From positions 27,756-41,584 of the forward strand of contig DEBV01000003.1 in NCBI GenBank assembly GCA_002348925.1: 13,829 nt of DNA, written 5' to 3'. The position numbers and the translations under genes are program-made. Below, in pieces: positions 12,450-13,829 of this stretch. The first letter of the stretch is position 1. Every line of letters begins with the position of its first letter. The notes under the pieces are model-generated. The model made no database searches. It saw only the letters and a list, made by a program, of their open reading frames with translations, and was not told the origin of the DNA. Source of the stretch: Alphaproteobacteria bacterium UBA2947 (GTDB taxonomy: Bacteria > Pseudomonadota > Alphaproteobacteria > Rs-D84).

Positions 12450-13829
12450 TTATTTGCTTTTTTTGGGTTTGTCCAGATACTTTTTAAGATATTTTCCAGT
12501 TAAAGATTCGCTGTTTTTCGCGACATCTTCTGGTGTTCCGACTGCAACAACCTGTCCACCACCCGCACCACCATTTGGTCCTAAATCTATAATCCAATCG
12601 GCAGTTTTGATAACTTCCAAATTATGTTCAATGACGATAACAGTGTTTCCTTGGTCAACCAGTTCATGCAATACAGAAAGCAATGATTTAATATCTTCGA
12701 AATGAAGTCCCGTTGTTGGTTCATCCAAAATATAGATTGTCTGCCCAGTACTGCGTGCAGCCAATTCTTTGGACAGTTTTATACGCTGGGCTTCACCACC
12801 AGACAAATCAAGCGAACTTTGTCCCAATTTTATATAGTCCAACCCGACGCGTTTTAACAATTCCAATTTGCGTGCGATTTGTGGAACATTTATAAAAAAT
12901 CTGTACGCTTCTTCAACGGTCATATTTAAAACATCGGCTATCGATTTACCTTTGTATTTAACCGCCAAGGTTTCATCATTATATCTTTGTCCATGGCATT
13001 TATCACATTCAACATAAATGTCGGCAAGGAAATTCATTTCTATTTTAATCTGACCGTCGCCCTGACATGCTTCACAACGTCCGCCTTTGACATTGAAAGA
13101 AAAACGCCCCGCATCATATCCGCGTGTTTTGGCTTCTGGTAAATTTGCATAAAAATCGCGAATATTATTAAACACACCAACATAAGTTGCAGGATTACTG
13201 CGTGGGCTGCGGCCGATTGGCGATTGGTCTATATCAACTACTTTGTCTATGTTTTCTATACCACTGATTACATCATGCGCCCCTGTTTCCAGTTTTGAAT
13301 TATAAAGCGCGCGCATAATCGCTGGGTACAAAGTATTTAATAACAATGTAGATTTACCCGAACCCGATACACCTGTTAACGCGATAAATTTACCCAACGG
13401 AAAATCAACATTTACATTTTTAAGATTGTTTTCGCGCGCACCTTCTATGCGTATAAATTTTCCATTACCGTTTCTGCGTGTTTTCGGAACTTCTATTTTT
13501 CGTTTGCCCGATAAATATTGTCCCGTCAAAGAATCAGGATTTTTTATCACTTCACTTGGCGTTCCGCACGCAATAACATTTCCACCATTTATACCTGCAC
13601 CACGACCAATATCAACCAGATAGTCGGCCTCTCTCATCATATCTTCGTCATGTTCGACAACTATCACACTGTTATCTTTGTCGCGCAACATTTTAAGGGT
13701 TTCAATCAACTTGTCATTATCGCTTTGGTGCAGACCTATCGATGGTTCGTCCAGAACATAAAGCACGCCTGATAACCCACTGCCGATTTGTGAAGCCAAT
13801 CTTATGCGCTGGGCTTCACCACCAGACAA
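12450..13829 (-). CDS. uvrA: UvrABC excinuclease subunit A, C-terminal half (5' end off window)
   Basis: 459 residues of an ATPase usually about 940-960 long. UvrA scans DNA for bulky lesions with UvrB in nucleotide excision repair. The visible part begins in the first ABC signature LSGGEAQRIRLAS (its first residue is Leu, an internal codon, not a start), then the first Walker B VLYVLDEPSIGLHQ and its VVEHDEDMM switch. The second ABC half follows: Walker A GVSGSGKSTLLLNTL, the zinc module CEACQGDGQIKIEM and ECDKCHGQRY, signature LSGGEAQRIKLSKELA, Walker B YILDEPTTGLHFED, and VIEHNLEVIKTADW. It ends at a Lys-rich tail. No terminator is seen before the M-domain gene, so transcription likely continues into it. 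Confidence 0.97.
   Translation of the reverse strand: MSGGEAQRIRLASQIGSGLSGVLYVLDEPSIGLHQSDNDKLIETLKMLRDKDNSVIVVEHDEDMMREADYLVDIGRGAGINGGNVIACGTPSEVIKNPDSLTGQYLSGKRKIEVPKTRRNGNGKFIRIEGARENNLKNVNVDFPLGKFIALTGVSGSGKSTLLLNTLYPAIMRALYNSKLETGAHDVISGIENIDKVVDIDQSPIGRSPRSNPATYVGVFNNIRDFYANLPEAKTRGYDAGRFSFNVKGGRCEACQGDGQIKIEMNFLADIYVECDKCHGQRYNDETLAVKYKGKSIADVLNMTVEEAYRFFINVPQIARKLELLKRVGLDYIKLGQSSLDLSGGEAQRIKLSKELAARSTGQTIYILDEPTTGLHFEDIKSLLSVLHELVDQGNTVIVIEHNLEVIKTADWIIDLGPNGGAGGGQVVAVGTPEDVAKNSESLTGKYLKKYLDKPKKSK

Noticed and set aside
11778..12503. 241-codon plus-strand frame opposite the SRP M-domain gene
   Set aside because: Rich in Phe, His and Cys, with no recognisable domain and no ribosome binding site. 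It is the antisense of a well-supported gene.
13827..13829. Apparent start codon of uvrA at the window edge
   Set aside because: It is the Leu (TTG) of the internal LSGGEAQ signature; the gene continues beyond the window.

Overview
The window looks like a piece of a low-GC alphaproteobacterial chromosome. The evidence is the HisRS sequence style, a Gly-rich 'GAF'-type shikimate kinase, autotransporter-like barrel and Cys-rich secreted proteins, and AT-rich intergenic DNA with strong -10 boxes. The assignment to an uncultured, possibly gut- or host-associated, alphaproteobacterium is inference; no rRNA or tRNA is present to confirm it. TGA is a normal stop here (prfA, hisS and the YgjP-like gene end in TGA; the SRP M-domain gene and rlmE end in TAG), so the standard bacterial code applies. 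I see no CRISPR array, IS element, integrase or tRNA.

Layout, left to right. (1) 1-769, minus: the 5' part of mscL (runs off the window) overlapped by the end of aroK. (2) 874-1881, plus: a secreted beta-barrel protein, divergent from aroK, ending at a bidirectional terminator. (3) 1936-4460, minus: hisS, an unlisted 46-codon ORF, and prfA, tightly packed in that transcription order. (4) 4461-4678: a regulatory gap with two palindromes, two promoter-like elements and a terminator. (5) 4679-6067, minus: a 23-cysteine secreted protein of unknown function, driven by a promoter whose spacer holds a run of nine G. (6) 6148-8624, minus: tkt and a YgjP-type metallopeptidase gene, overlapping as TAATG. 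(7) 8661-9089, plus: rnhA, whose promoter shares bases with the divergent tkt promoter. (8) 9111-13829, minus: in transcription order uvrA (3' half), a stand-alone SRP54 M-domain protein, two small orphan genes with a shared C-terminal module, a small lipoprotein, rlmE, and a further orphan gene whose start codon lies in an mRNA hairpin.

Most genes are housekeeping (translation, DNA repair, rRNA methylation, pentose phosphate, shikimate pathway). The accessory content is in three places: the barrel protein, the Cys-rich secreted protein with its apparently phase-variable promoter, and the orphan cluster between uvrA and rnhA. The most unusual items are the G9 tract placed exactly in a 17-bp promoter spacer, the M-domain-only SRP protein with a degenerate RNA-binding motif, the hairpin over the start codon at 9860, and the shared -10 bases of tkt and rnhA. 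A repeated extended -10 (TTGTGATAWAAT) precedes three unrelated transcription units.
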